A program made the position numbers and the translations under genes. A stretch of 64,000 nucleotides of DNA from Strongyloides papillosus (taxonomy: Eukaryota; Nematoda; Chromadorea; Rhabditida; Strongyloididae). Shown one piece after another: positions 52,901 to 64,000 of the stretch (the stretch's first letter is position 1; every line of letters starts with the position of its first letter). The stretch spans positions 186,001-250,000 of the forward strand of contig SRSI01000078.1 of NCBI GenBank assembly GCA_005656395.1, read 5' to 3'. A model generated the notes under the pieces. It saw nothing but the letters and a program-made list of their open reading frames with translations, was not told the DNA's origin and did not search any database.

Positions 52901-55900
52901 TTTTCAATAACTAAGATATGACATATGAAATATATTAATTTTTAAGAAGATTTATGTATATACATTAAATTTCTATTATATTATTTTTATCTCTTTCTTT
53001 ACTTAAATTATTCGAAGAACTTTTTTTCAAAATGATCCTTAAATATTAGAATTATCTGTGTTCATTTGTCAATTGAAAATAGAGATGTTGATAAATAGTA
53101 GTAAATACATAATCAGCTGATCGTACATTTCTTTTACAATATATCACAACATTTTATTTTGTCAAAATATTTATCTATTTTACTTTTCCTTCTCCTAATT
53201 TGCCTCTTATAAAACTATACATCTAAATATATATAAAATCTTTATCTAGTCCTTTTTGTTAAAATTTATCCTTTCTAACGAATAATATATTAATAAATAT
53301 TCTTATATAATACGTAATTCATTCATAATAATAATATACTTCATCAAAACTTTCTCCATTGTATTATATTTATTTAAATCATACAATCACCAGATGACAG
53401 TTCAACTTTTTATTATAAATAAATAACAGGTAAACATGTTTTCTTTTAACTCTCTTTTAACTTAATCATGCTTTATCAATATTACACTTTTTAACTCTTC
53501 AGACATATGCTCTCTCTTCTAAAAAGAAGTTTATTGTCACGTGAAATTGAAAATTTACTTTTAAATTTTCTCCTCCAAACATTATATTAAAGATTTTGGC
53601 CATATTTGTTTCAAAGAGAACTCTTTTATATGTTTTCTCTTTATCAAATCATTTAGATGGTTTATTTATTTTATACCTTATCTTATAAGCACACATATAT
53701 ACCTTTTTGGAAACAAACGGAATATTTTAAAGGGTAAATTTAATTATTATTGAACATCAATAAATATTTTTCTCTTTTCATTATTATATTGTATCCTTAA
53801 ATTTAATTTTTTAATAAGATAACAACCCTCTCAATGAAGTTGTGGATAGATATGATAGTTTTAGACATAAAGTAACTTGTCATTTATAAAAAAAGAAGAA
53901 AAAATATATAATTTTAAAAGGTGTAGTTTTAAAAGTGTCCATCAGATAAATTCTATCATTAATTTATTTCATTAATCATCATTAACTACTTTAATACTTG
54001 TTAAATTTATAAAAAAAAAAGATTTTTTTCCCTTATATTTAAAATCCTTTAATATGTTTCTTTTAACATATATCTATTTATTTATTTGTTAAAAATTAGT
54101 CACTTATGCATAAATACATATATTTATATACTTGATATACACTTTTACATAGATATAAACTTATTCAAGTGAAATTTTAAACTAAATTTATTTATAATTA
54201 ACAAAATATATATATAAATTTAAAGCCATATTGTTTATCAAAAATTTTGTTACTTCACCACTAACATATAATTCTATCAAATTGTAAGCTAATTTAATCT
54301 ATAAAGTTTAAGAAGCCTTCAATTTTGATATTTTATATGATTATAAATAAAAGGATTTTAACAAGTTATAAAGTATTATTAAATCTTATCCAATTATTTT
54401 GTTTTTATTTTATATTATTCAATTTGATAGATTAAATTTTTACTATAATCTTTTAAATATTATTTTCTTTTTGTTTTTTATTTAAAATTTTAATAACAAA
54501 TTGAGTTTTCTCGTTAAATAAGTTTAACTAAATACTTTTTCCTATACTTGTTTTTTTTGTTTTAAATCTCCTACCCCTTCTTTTATTTCTTTACTATTCC
54601 AATTTATTTTTTCATTACTTGCTCTTTTTTTTAAACACTTCCTTGTTTTTATCACAATTTAGTTTCTCATCGAATACTTATATATCTACATTTGTCTCCT
54701 TTTTTTTCTCTAAAATTTTAAAGATATTTTGTATTGTTAAATGGTAATATTAGCGTAAACAAGTGATGACTATGTGTAGAATATAACTTTTCATATATTC
54801 AATAAGCTGTCATGAATGTTAAATATTAATATAAATATCACTCGTTGTATATTAGGAAAGCAGACATGAAAATATTAAATTTTATATTTTAAAAGTCTTT
54901 AATCTCCTGTTTTAAGATGGTAAAATTTTCTACAAACCTCTTTGGTGAGTATATATTTAATCAGGGGATTTCCTCTTCAATATCGCTTCACCCCGCTCCT
55001 ATCACAAATCATTTTTTAGCCTCAATTTTTCGTTAAATTTAATCTAATAAACTTTTAATGATCATTTGAAAAAGATAAGAGAGTGTAAATAGTTTTTTTG
55101 TTTTCTAGAAGATTTACTTTGTTTGATTTTAAAAAATTGTACACAATATTTTTTTCTCCTATAATTTTGTCATAAAAAATAAAGATGTGTTGTTTTTCCC
55201 TCAGTAATTTGGTGTCTTTTTTTATTTTAATGATTATTTAAAAAAACGATCAGAGATTATACATTAAATATTTTTGTTTTTTTACATTATTAAAACATTT
55301 TTTGGAAAAAATGATGCATTTTAAGATGGCAATTGTTAAAATTTTATACTGAAAATAAAAATATATATAAAATATTTTCGTTTCATGGATAAATATTTAT
55401 CATTTGATGGTGTGTGAAAAGACTAATAAATTAATAATTAGTAGAATAAATGTATTCTAGAAATATCTTTTGGAGTACTTTTATTTGTAGAGAAAAACTT
55501 TTACTTCTCAACAACTTCTATTTATTTTAATTAGTAGTTTTAAAGTAATACACAGAATTTGATGGTCCTTTTACATCGTTTATACTTTTATCTATGTTTA
55601 GCTTTATTTTGACTTATTAATTAAGAGTACAATTATTTTATGAATAATTTTCTAAAATTCTAATCCCTAAACTTTTACATAATCCTTAATATTATTTCTC
55701 AGTAGAAGTATCTTTTTATACTTTTTTCTTTTACTAGAAAAGGAGAAAATTGATAATAAGTTTTTTCTTTTAACGAATTATTTGTTTTCTTTATCATGTT
55801 ACTTCAACCAAAGAACATGTCAACAATCTTTAAACAATATTCTTTTTATCTTTAAAATACCTTTTGTTTATTTTAATGTTAAGATAAACTTCTTTTACCA

Positions 55901-56340
55901 TTGTAATAAGTTATCTCATGTTTTTATGCCGCTTTATTATTTGTTGTTATATTATCAATAGGCTTAAAATTATTAATATAGATTTTTAATTATACATCAT
56001 TAAAGTCATGATTCTAATGTAATTCAATGAATACTGACAATTTTATATTAATAACCTTTTTAATTTTCATAATCATCATTTATTTAATTAAATGTAACTT
56101 TTACATTATTGTATTAATTTTAACAATATTATACTTTGTTATCTAAAACAATTTATAATTAAGATTAATTTATTACTTTACACTAAACCTCATCAGCTGA
56201 TTATTATATAATGTCGAAAAGACCTTGATTTGTTTGGAAATTAAAGTATAAAAAATTAATTTATTGATAATAAAGTTCTTTTTTAAAAATCTAATCTATG
56301 GTGCATATTTTATTTTGATTTTTATGTATGTAGTTTAGGC
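49921..56340. other. 6.4-kb gene-free stretch
   Basis: The first 240 nt are the probable 3'UTR of the secreted-peptide gene. The remainder is AT-rich without supportable exons; the minus-strand open frame 51065-51268 lacks splice partners. It contains one tandem repeat (listed separately) and long T-rich tracts between 53 and 56 kb. Confidence 0.4.
52320..52400. repeat. 38-bp tandem repeat, about two copies
   Basis: A unit beginning TTATCATTAAAATGTATTG and ending in a poly-A run plus CAAA starts at 52321 and again at 52359, a period of 38 bp; the two copies differ only in the length of the A tract. A degenerate third start (AATAATCGTTA) follows at about 52395. It is probably a local slippage or duplication product. 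Confidence 0.8.
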
Positions 56341-56353
56341 GGAAGTGACTTCC
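56341..56353. promoter_or_regulatory. Inverted ETS/GABP-like site just upstream of coel-1
   Basis: GGAAGTGACTTCC, preceded by GC, is a perfect inverted repeat of the ETS core GGAA(G/A)T around one central base, ending 53 nt before the start codon. Paired ETS sites next to transcription starts are typical of housekeeping promoters. Binding is inferred. Confidence 0.45.
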
Positions 56354-56406
56354 TTTTGTCCTTTATTATTTTTTATACTTGCTTTTTATTAAAACACAAA
56401 ACAACA

Positions 56407-57906
56407 ATGTCATCTAGCAGTTCTGGTATTATTTCTGATGAGGATCTTCAGTATTATGATGAGTGTGATTCTGATGGCCATTTAAATGATGAGAGTCTTG
56501 TATTTCAAATGGAAAAAAAGTATTTAGATGATAGTCATGATTTAGATTTCATAGATATGGTAAGTTGTTTTTCCATCATTTGAACAAAAGTACATTTTAT
56601 ATATTTAATATAAATATACTTTTTAGTTTGGCATGAGTCCGTGTCATTTGGCTGTTAAACAATGTTTAGAACTTGTTGTACTTAATAGAACAAATATAAG
56701 TTGTATTGGGGATGAAGAAAGGTTTGCTTCCATGGTAAAGAGTGTTGCTGAATTAGATTTAGCATGGAATAATATTAAAACATGGAAATTTATTGACATC
56801 CTCCTTCAAAATATGTCACTTCTCAAAGTTTTAAATATAAGTTATAATCCACTACATAAAGTATTGGATAATAGATTAGAAAAATCATTTACACTTAATG
56901 TACTTATATTGAATGGGATTAATTTACCTTTAGATACGTTAAAAATACTATTGAGTTATTTCCCTAATTTGAATGAACTCCATTTATCAGATAATAATTT
57001 TGATAGTCTTGATGTAGATGTCAATTATGATGATATATTTTCCTCAAGAATTTCAATTTTTCATCTTAATTATTGTCACATTAAAACATGGTCTACTGTT
57101 CTCAAAATAATGTGTCATTTTCAAAATGTCAAGTCCTTCTATTTATCGGGTAATGATTTTGAAACAATAAATTTGGAGTGTAATGAATCGGGATTAAGAA
57201 CTGAAGATGTTTTAAAATCTCTTCATTCATTTTGTTGTACAAATGGTAAAATAAATGCATGGAAATCAATTGATAATCTATCTATACTTCCATCACTAGC
57301 AAATTTAAAATTTACACACCATCCTGTTCTCAAACGACATACTTTAACTGAACGCAATTTTTTACTTATACCAAGAATTACATCTCTTACTAGTTTAAAC
57401 GGATCTACATTAGACAGTGATCTAAGAATTACGGCTGAAAGATTTTTAATTAGATATTATAAAAATAAACCAGTAGAGGAGAGACCTGAAGTTTATTTTA
57501 AATTAATTAAAAAACATGGAAAGTTGAATGATTTAGCCTTAGTTGATTTATCACCTAAGATTACAGCAAATGTTACGCTAATGTGTGAAGAGAATGAGTA
57601 TAATGCAAAGATACATATAAATTTAAATAGAACAGTTCATTCATTAATGCGGTACTCAGAAAAGGTTACAGGAATAAGCATTAATAAAATGCGTATATTT
57701 CATTTCAATGTAGCTGTTCAAGAATTAGGACCATCAGAATTAAGATTTCCAAATCAACAATTAAAATTATTAAAAATTGAGGATGGTGATAAATTTATTG
57801 TACAGGCAAGTGAGAAAATCGATAAATATTTATTTTATATTATTTATTTTAGTCTAAATTGTTTACCTCACCAAAAAAAGAAATTAAACCATCGAGGGTA
57901 AAATAA
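56407..57906 (+). CDS. coel-1: Tubulin-specific chaperone E-like protein (TBCEL)
   Basis: Cytosolic relative of tubulin cofactor E that, in other animals, destabilises tubulin and influences microtubule stability. Exons 56407-56559, 56627-57805 and 57853-57906 give 461 aa (human TBCEL is about 424). Leucine-rich repeats cover about 60-300 (ELDLAWNNI, LKVLNISYNPL, LNELHLSDNNF). They are followed by the family-specific ITSLTSLNGSTL and RFLIRYYKNKPVEERPEVYFKLIKKHGKL, and a ubiquitin-like fold from about 360 ending KIEDGDKFIVQSK. No CAP-Gly domain is present, which separates it from cofactor E itself. The N-terminal 50 residues are Ser/Asp/Glu-rich. The last intron (57806-57852, 47 nt) begins with GC (CAG|GCAAGT) rather than GT; splicing it restores the conserved VQSK end, whereas reading through gives an unrelated tail. 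Confidence 0.92.
57806..57852 (+). other. GC-AG intron in coel-1
   Basis: The 5' site CAG|GCAAGT matches the strong GC-donor consensus, and the 3' site is TTATTTTAG. The 47-nt length equals the neighbouring introns. The spliced product ends DGDKFIVQSKLFTSPKKEIK, matching the family's DGDKIYVESK ending. Confidence 0.85.
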
Positions 57907-58110
57907 TAATGGTGAAAACAAAAAAGTGTATAAAGATTGATATTTATAAAATATATACAAAAGTAACCCAAAAAATTGATTTACCAAATTACGATGCTAT
58001 CTAAATTTTATGTCAAAATTAAAGTTTAACATTTATCAATATACGTATATAATATTGGAAAAGAATGCTTTATTGAAATCATTCTATTATATAAATTTTA
58101 TCATCCTTCA

Positions 58111-58116
58111 AATAAA
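58111..58116 (+). terminator. Possible poly(A) signal of coel-1
   Basis: AATAAA occurs 205 nt past the stop codon. It is weak evidence in AT-rich DNA. Confidence 0.35.
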
Positions 58117-60010
58117 TTTTATATTTCAAAAATGATTTTGTTAATAGAAAATATATCATTTTATGAATATAATTGATTTGTATAATAAATTTTTGCTATA
58201 ATTTTAATGTTAAATCATTTTGCTTTCACTGTAATGATTTTTTTTCTTTTCCTTATTTGCACAGGATTACTTTATTGAAACTTTTTTGACTGTTACTGTA
58301 ATAATAATTTCTAGTAAATTGAACTCTTTGAAGTATTATATCATTCTATATCAAAGAACGAATTATGACTAATTGTTTTATGTGAATTTAGTATATACTT
58401 TATCAAATACCTTGATATGACAATTCATTTTGTATCATTTTCTAGAGTGCAAACGTATAATTATAGTTTTTTACCAAGCATTCGGTGGATTTTATTGCTA
58501 TTTTGTCATTGTATCTATTTATTATAAGTATTTTTGATAAAATGAATTTCTCCTTTCTTCTAATGCTATTTATATTATAATATTTTTATATAATTCAAAA
58601 TTTTTTCTTACTTTTGACTAAGTATTCTTTTCTGTTTATACAAAATGGTGTACTCATTTTCTATAGACATTTGTTAGTTTAAAAGGTATTTTAAATCATT
58701 TTTACTACATTTATAATTTTATTAATGTCTAAGTTTATACTTTTGTTTACACAACAAGAAATGATATAATTCATTATATCGTTAGTTTTTAAATACTAAT
58801 TATGCAAAAAAAAGTTATCTTTTTTACTGGTGTTATCAATAGTTAGATTTACATAATAAATCATGATTGCATGATTTAGAGATAGTTATGTTATTTTTAT
58901 TAATATTATCATCCAAATATACGAAAAGTAATATAATCGCCATAATAATCTGTTTATTTATCCCATTTTACAATTAAATTAAATTTTTATCATTATCCAA
59001 TATATTTTTTATTGATATAATTTTTATTAAATATACCAAAAATGCTTTATTCCAAGCATTTATTTTATCGAAAATTGATGCTGATTAGTGCAAATAATTT
59101 TTATACATTTACAAATTAAATAATATATAATATTGTCATATTAGTAAACATTTTTGAACTTTCCCACACCATCCGATATAAAAGAATTACGATGCACAGA
59201 TATTTATCTACAAATACTGTGTCCAAATCATATATTTTGTCTTCACATTTTGTATTTATCCATATGGCTTTGTATTGTTGTATATTTTTCTTTACACAGT
59301 CTGTATGTGATGTATTTCACATTATATATAAATTAGAGTACTTTTGAAAGTAATAAACTTTTAATAAATATATGTTGTATATATATAAATAAAGATATAA
59401 AGTTTAATTATAGTGATTTTTATACACAATTAAAAAGTTTTTCTCTTGATATTAAAATAATTTGTAAATTTTAATATAACAATACTACAAATTTTTTATG
59501 AGTAACATAACATTTTAATCTTATTAATATGACATTTTCTACCGTGAATGTTATTTTCATTCCCATATATAGATAATAATTATATTGTTTTATATAAAAA
59601 ATAATATTAAATTTAATCAATTAAATAGTTATTTATAAAATATTTATTTTTCACTATTTTCTTTTATATTATTTATTAGTTTATTCTTTTTGTGATAATA
59701 CGAAATAAGAATTACTTTTAAAAAGTATTAGCATGAAAGCAATTTACTTATCTATATATGAGGAAATACTAAAAATTCTTGAAACGAATTACATCTACTT
59801 TTATTTGAAAAACTTTGACTTTGTTTTTATTTACTCTTATCTTTCATTTTTATAGTACTATTTATTGCTATTAACATTTCTTTTTTATTTTTTCTATCTA
59901 AAGAATCTATTATTTGGTGTAGGAACCATAATTCCTCCTAATACTTAAATTTTTTGCTACTAAAATCTTATAATTATTAATATATTTGCTGTAATATAAA
60001 CATTTATTAA
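58117..60010. other. Intergenic region between coel-1 and the DENN gene
   Basis: About 1.9 kb of AT-rich sequence. The open frame 59154-59336 is Cys/Tyr/Leu-rich without splice support. A TTTTTAAG acceptor ending at 60018 probably receives the leader for the next gene. Confidence 0.4.
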
Positions 60011-60047
60011 TTTTTAAGACGACAAAATTACTTAACTATCATCTAAA

Positions 60048-61793
60048 ATGTCAACTTCCTCAAGATTAGTACAAAATCCTACAACGTTATTTGAAGTTTT
60101 TTTGGAGTTTCGGGTATCAAAACTGGATGATGGGACAATTATAAAGGAGGATATGACAAAATTTCCCGAAAGTTATGAAGAAAATGATAAATTACGGTCT
60201 ATTAAAGATTTTGCATTTCCATGGAAAACTACACCAAATATTGAGAATGCCATACAATTATTTACATTTGTCTTAACTGATGGTAAAGGTGAATTTACCT
60301 TTGGACATAGTCGTTATAATCCAAGAACCTCAACATGCATGTGTTTCTTAAGGTAATAATTATAAATATTTTATTAATTTGATTTATATTTTTGTAGTTC
60401 ATTACCATGGCAAGCATTTTTCATTAAGATACTTAATTACATATCAAAAGTCCTTAATGAAGTTGGAGATGCTATAGAAAGTTTGTCAGTTATAAAAAAT
60501 TTTGGTGTCCCAATTCCCGATACTGTTTTATACACAAAAGAAGGTTCATATCAATTAGCAATTCCAATACCAAATAAAGTTCTTATGCCTTCAATTAAAG
60601 ATTCTAAAATATTATTAGATTTTTATAATGCAATGCCAGAAAAAAATATGGAAATATACTATATTAGTCTTCTTAAGGAACGCCGCATTATTTTTACAGG
60701 TAGTAAAATAAGTCAGGTATCATCATGCTGTTTTGCCGCTAATCATCTCCTTTTTCCATTTCATTGGCAAGGAATATTTATTCCGGTTTTACCTCCCAAA
60801 CTTGTTGATACTCTTATGGCACCAATGCCATATATAATTGGATTACATAAAGAGATTTTTGAGATTGTAAATATGGATATATTAGGTGAAGTTGTTATAT
60901 TTGATATTGATGATAAATCATTTTATACACCTCATCAAGATGATATTCTTCCATCACCCGTATTGGAATTTTTGAAGGACAAACTGAAGTATTTACATGA
61001 TAATTTTTTAACAGAAAGTTTGACGAAGATATTTTTAAGTTGTAACGTGCTTATTTTCGGAAGATATATGGAAGGATTTTTAAGAGGATTAGATGATAAA
61101 ATATTTTCATGGAATAGGCGTCTTTTTACTGATAAACAGCATCCAGCTTTGAGGCCATTTATTAGTGAGTTAATGGGGAAAGATGGTGTACAATATTTCG
61201 AAAGGTTTATCGTAGAAAGAATTGAAATAATTAATAGTGGAAAGCTACGTGAAGATCTTTTTGAAAGAGAATGTGTTACAATATATCCTCAACTTGATAA
61301 AATTTTATCATCAAAAAATAACAAAATAAATGTTGAAGGTGCAATATCAACAATTAAAAATAAATTAATTAAAATGAATATTAAAGATTTTACAAAAGCA
61401 TCAAAGCAGGAAACTCCTAAAAAACGTTTTTTAAAATTTAATAAAACACCGTCAATTGTTACAAATGTTATGTATCAAGATAATGAAAACGAGTATATTT
61501 CAAAACTACCAGTATCTAATGACCCCACTCTCCCAAATGTTCCATTAGATGGAACCGTGAATAATACGTTTATTGATCACAGTAATAAAAGAACTGTCAA
61601 TGGAAGGAAGTCTATAGTTGAGGAAGATCTTATTAGATTTGACGATGAACCAAATGTAATTCCATCGTTACAGGAAGAAAAGATCGAGAAAGAGGTAAAG
61701 GGTAATAAGATTGATTTAGAAACACTTATTGGCACAAAACCACTGATATCTGATGAAAAGATGCAAGAAATTCTCAAAGAGGTATTTAAGTAA
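60048..61793 (+). CDS. rme-4: Connecdenn-type DENN-domain Rab GEF (DENND1 family)
   Basis: Exchange factor for Rab35-type GTPases acting in clathrin-dependent endocytosis and recycling; the C. elegans member is RME-4. Exons 60048-60352 and 60398-61793 (45-nt intron) give 566 aa. The uDENN part opens with RLVQNPTTLFEVFLEFRV and includes FTFVLTDGKGEFTFGHSRY. The core DENN runs from about 130, with ISLLKERRIIFTGSKISQVSSC and FHWQGIFIPVLPPKLVDTLMAPMPYIIG (the family signature), followed by the dDENN helices (FERFIVERIEIINSG). The C-terminal 150 residues are disordered and short compared with mammalian connecdenns, but carry LIRFD at 513-517, matching the clathrin-box pattern L-hydrophobic-x-hydrophobic-D/E. 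AATAAA lies at 61902-61907. Confidence 0.93.
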
Positions 61794-61901
61794 ATTTTAA
61801 AAAAAAAGAATATTAATTTGTTACTTAAACTTTGATAAAGTATTCTTAATTAAGTACATCTTAATTTAAAATTATAAGTTTTGTTATTTATGAATATGTA
61901 T

Positions 61902-61907
61902 AATAAA
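61902..61907 (+). terminator. Probable poly(A) signal of rme-4
   Basis: AATAAA occurs 108 nt after the stop codon, followed by a T-rich stretch. Confidence 0.45.
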
Positions 61908-62698
61908 TTTATTTCTGTGCAAAATATTTATTATTGCAAACAGATTATGTATGTACATTAATTTTATTTTACTATTAGTATTAAATTATTTAAAAATTTA
62001 ATTTATATTTGAAGTAGAGGATGATCAATAATTTGAATAATATTCCATAGTTATGTCATACATTAATTTTTTTTTAAAAAATACTCTCTTTTTATGGAAG
62101 TTATTAAAATTCTAATCAAATTTACTGTATGTATCGTGGATAGTTTAACATATATTAATTTGACAAGATAATTAATGAGATTAAGAGGTAATCTATTCTA
62201 TTTCCATAAATATTCTTTCCAAAACAACACCCAGTTTGATTAAAAAATGATTATTTATATAAAAGTCGTGCTAAAGTTTATATACATATAAATTACTAAT
62301 GATATTTACAAAGTTACACTAAATGTTATAACCTTAATTACAGAAAAACTTTGATGAATTATATTTTTTATTAAAGTATTATTAAAAAATTTTCTACAAC
62401 AACTATGATATCGTGATCCTCTTCCATGAATTCATTTTAAGGGCAATATCATTTTATATACTCCACCCAGGTTTTAACTTAAATATTGTTTTTTATAGCA
62501 AAAATTTTACAATTAATTCATTTGCATAAGTTTGTTCTACTAAGTAAATATTATAAATTAGATTTATGTTGTTGAATATTTTATACATATAATATCAGGA
62601 AATGTTTTTTATTTTCCATTTATATGTAAATGTTTTATTTAATTATAGGGTTTATAATTAAAAGATCTAAAAATTGTATTTAGTTTGTTATTGATATT
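61908..62698. other. Intergenic region, nothing supported
   Basis: About 0.8 kb of AT-rich sequence. Acceptor-like TTTAATTATAG (ending at 62648) and TTGTATTTAG (ending at 62682) precede the next start codon and could serve for leader addition. Confidence 0.4.
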
Positions 62699-63325
62699 AT
62701 GATTTCTAAATATTTTAACGATAATAAGGAGAATCCTTATTATAATTTTGCTATTTTTAAAAATATGAACTTATTGACATTACAACCTTTAAGGAAACAA
62801 AAGCTTTTAAACAATGAGGGTGGATGTAAGAAGTTCGATGAACCGAAATTTTGTAGAAATTGTAGGAAACGTCTTACATCTAGTGATTTTGTTCCTGATT
62901 ATAATGATATATTTAATTATAACGCAAGAAAAAAGTCTCGTTTTAGTTTGAAGTGCTTTGGAATTTCAAACGATAATAATGAACATTATATAAACATGAC
63001 TAGTTCAATCCCATTCCGCCCTACGAATATTGAGATAAAAGAACCAATTTATGAAAATATTGAGGTTTACAATCAATCGATATTAAATTCTATAAGTAAT
63101 GCTAAAACAAAATCTAAAAATTCATCAAGAAAGGTATCTCTTATTACTAGGAATGGTCTTTCTAACCAATACCTTCGTACATATAATCCATACATGCCAA
63201 TGTGTACCCCCATAATTATTCCATCACCCTGTATTAGATCAAGTGAAATCGCAAAAAAAATGAAATCAAAGCATACGAGAAGAAAGAATCAAAAAACACC
63301 ACAAGTAGTCCACTCAATAATTTAA
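62699..63325 (+). CDS. Unrecognised basic protein (208 aa)
   Basis: A single open exon; an in-frame TAG lies 18 nt upstream of the chosen ATG, so this start is the earliest possible unless an exon is spliced in. The product is Asn/Lys/Arg/Ser-rich with no hydrophobic segment. It has a lone Cys pair (FCRNCRKR, Cys52 and Cys55), a tyrosine motif PIYENIEVY (Tyr118 in the Y-x-N context favoured by GRB2-type SH2 domains when phosphorylated), and a Lys/Arg-rich end (AKKMKSKHTRRKNQK) that could direct it to the nucleus. I do not recognise a family. Codon use and length in so AT-rich a region favour a real gene over chance. Confidence 0.6.
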   Translation: MISKYFNDNKENPYYNFAIFKNMNLLTLQPLRKQKLLNNEGGCKKFDEPKFCRNCRKRLTSSDFVPDYNDIFNYNARKKSRFSLKCFGISNDNNEHYINMTSSIPFRPTNIEIKEPIYENIEVYNQSILNSISNAKTKSKNSSRKVSLITRNGLSNQYLRTYNPYMPMCTPIIIPSPCIRSSEIAKKMKSKHTRRKNQKTPQVVHSII

Positions 63326-63411
63326 ATAAATATTTCTAATTATAAATCAACTTTTTTGCTGATTAAATATCTTATTTTTAATTTTAAGTATAATTAATGA
63401 TTGGAAAAAAT

Positions 63412-63804
63412 TTAATGTTTATATTTAAAAATAAAATATTTGACATGAAAACTTTTTAAACAGCTATCATTAATTATATTAAGTAAAATCGGAAGTAAAT
63501 GAACTGTTGCATAACTAAAGGTCTTATTTTTTATAAAACAACTCTCGTTCCACTTTTTCATTTTCTTATCACTAAAATCGACACTGTAATAGAAATTACT
63601 ATAATCTCTATACAATTGAGGGAAATAATATTTCATTGACAAAAGATTAAAAAAGTAAAAAAAAATGGAGAACAAAGTTTTGCAAATTACCACTTTATTT
63701 TTGTTGTTATCTAAATTTGATAAAAATATTACAAAAATACACATAATATTAGTAAAATTATATGAAATCAACGTTACTTTAACTAAATAACATAATAAAT
63801 TCAA
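63412..63804 (-). CDS. Possible exon of an AT-rich minus-strand gene (doubtful)
   Basis: A 130-codon open frame on the minus strand. The second half (KWNESCFIKNKTFSYATVH region) looks more protein-like than the first, which is Phe/Ile/Leu/Asn-rich and could simply reflect T-rich DNA with few stops. No known motif is seen and no confident splice partner was found. It may be the end of a gene that continues elsewhere, or chance. Confidence 0.25.
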   Translation of the reverse strand: MNLLCYLVKVTLISYNFTNIMCIFVIFLSNLDNNKNKVVICKTLFSIFFYFFNLLSMKYYFPQLYRDYSNFYYSVDFSDKKMKKWNESCFIKNKTFSYATVHLLPILLNIINDSCLKSFHVKYFIFKYKH

Positions 63805-64000
63805 TATTAATATATTTATAATTATTAAATTATTTTCATAAATATATATATAATATAAAATATGATATTAAGGGGAGAAATGATAAGATATACATTTCAT
63901 TTTGATAGACTTCATTTGAGAGCAAGGAGTCATTACATATCAGTTTGTATTAGAAATGTCAAGATGAACTTATAAATAAATACATGCATGTATTTAAAGG

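Noticed and set aside
57806..57901. Read-through C-terminus of coel-1 after the ubiquitin-like domain
   Set aside because: It replaces a conserved VQSK-type end by an unrelated Tyr/Phe/Leu-rich tail, while the GC-AG intron gives a family-like ending and a normal intron length.

Overview
The window looks like nuclear DNA of a nematode, most likely a Strongyloididae-type (clade IV) worm. It is roughly 80 % A+T. Introns are mostly tiny (39-67 nt, GT...TTTTAG/TTTCAG). Many coding starts lie just downstream of a polyT-AG acceptor, as expected for spliced-leader addition. The recognisable genes have C. elegans counterparts. No rRNA, tRNA, CRISPR array, transposase or prokaryotic feature was found. 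Gene models below were assembled by hand by matching donor/acceptor sites and reading phase. Species and symbols are inference.

Layout: (1) 1.5-11.0 kb, + strand: a complete animal-type fatty acid synthase (fasn-1 like) with one 7.5-kb coding exon. (2) 11.7-12.9 kb, - strand: an unrecognised Ser/Pro-rich protein with two alternative 3' ends, one of them a composite exon ending inside an intron. (3) 14.2-17.2 kb, - strand: a C3G/RAPGEF1-like Rap guanine-nucleotide exchange factor in six exons. (4) 19.6-20.3 kb, + strand: a small single-pass membrane protein. (5) 27.7-29.0 kb, + strand: a NET-family zinc-finger regulator (tlp-1/noc/elbow type), isolated between 7.4-kb and 8.5-kb gene-free stretches. 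(6) 37.5-39.7 kb, + strand: a peroxisomal ABCD half-transporter (ALDP/PMP-4 type). (7) 40.0-40.6 kb, - strand: a two-TM-segment small protein. (8) 42.8-47.0 kb, - strand: a DEG/ENaC channel with a very large ectodomain insertion and a choice between a short tail and a long acidic tail. (9) 49.5-49.9 kb, + strand: a small secreted, dibasic-site protein that may be a peptide precursor. (10) 56.4-57.9 kb, + strand: a tubulin cofactor E-like protein (coel-1) whose last intron is GC-AG. (11) 60.0-61.8 kb, + strand: a connecdenn-type DENN protein (rme-4) with a clathrin-box-like motif. (12) 62.7-63.3 kb, + strand: an unrecognised basic protein.

These are functionally unrelated genes side by side: lipid synthesis and peroxisomal fatty-acid import, Ras-family and Rab GTPase activation, tubulin handling, ion conduction and transcription. 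I see no single pathway or cassette. The most interesting signals are post-transcriptional: alternative C-termini in two minus-strand genes, an in-frame 39-nt intron, a non-canonical intron that completes a conserved C-terminus, and short genes visible only after splicing. In the gene-free stretches, a few perfect GC-containing palindromes stand out against the AT background.
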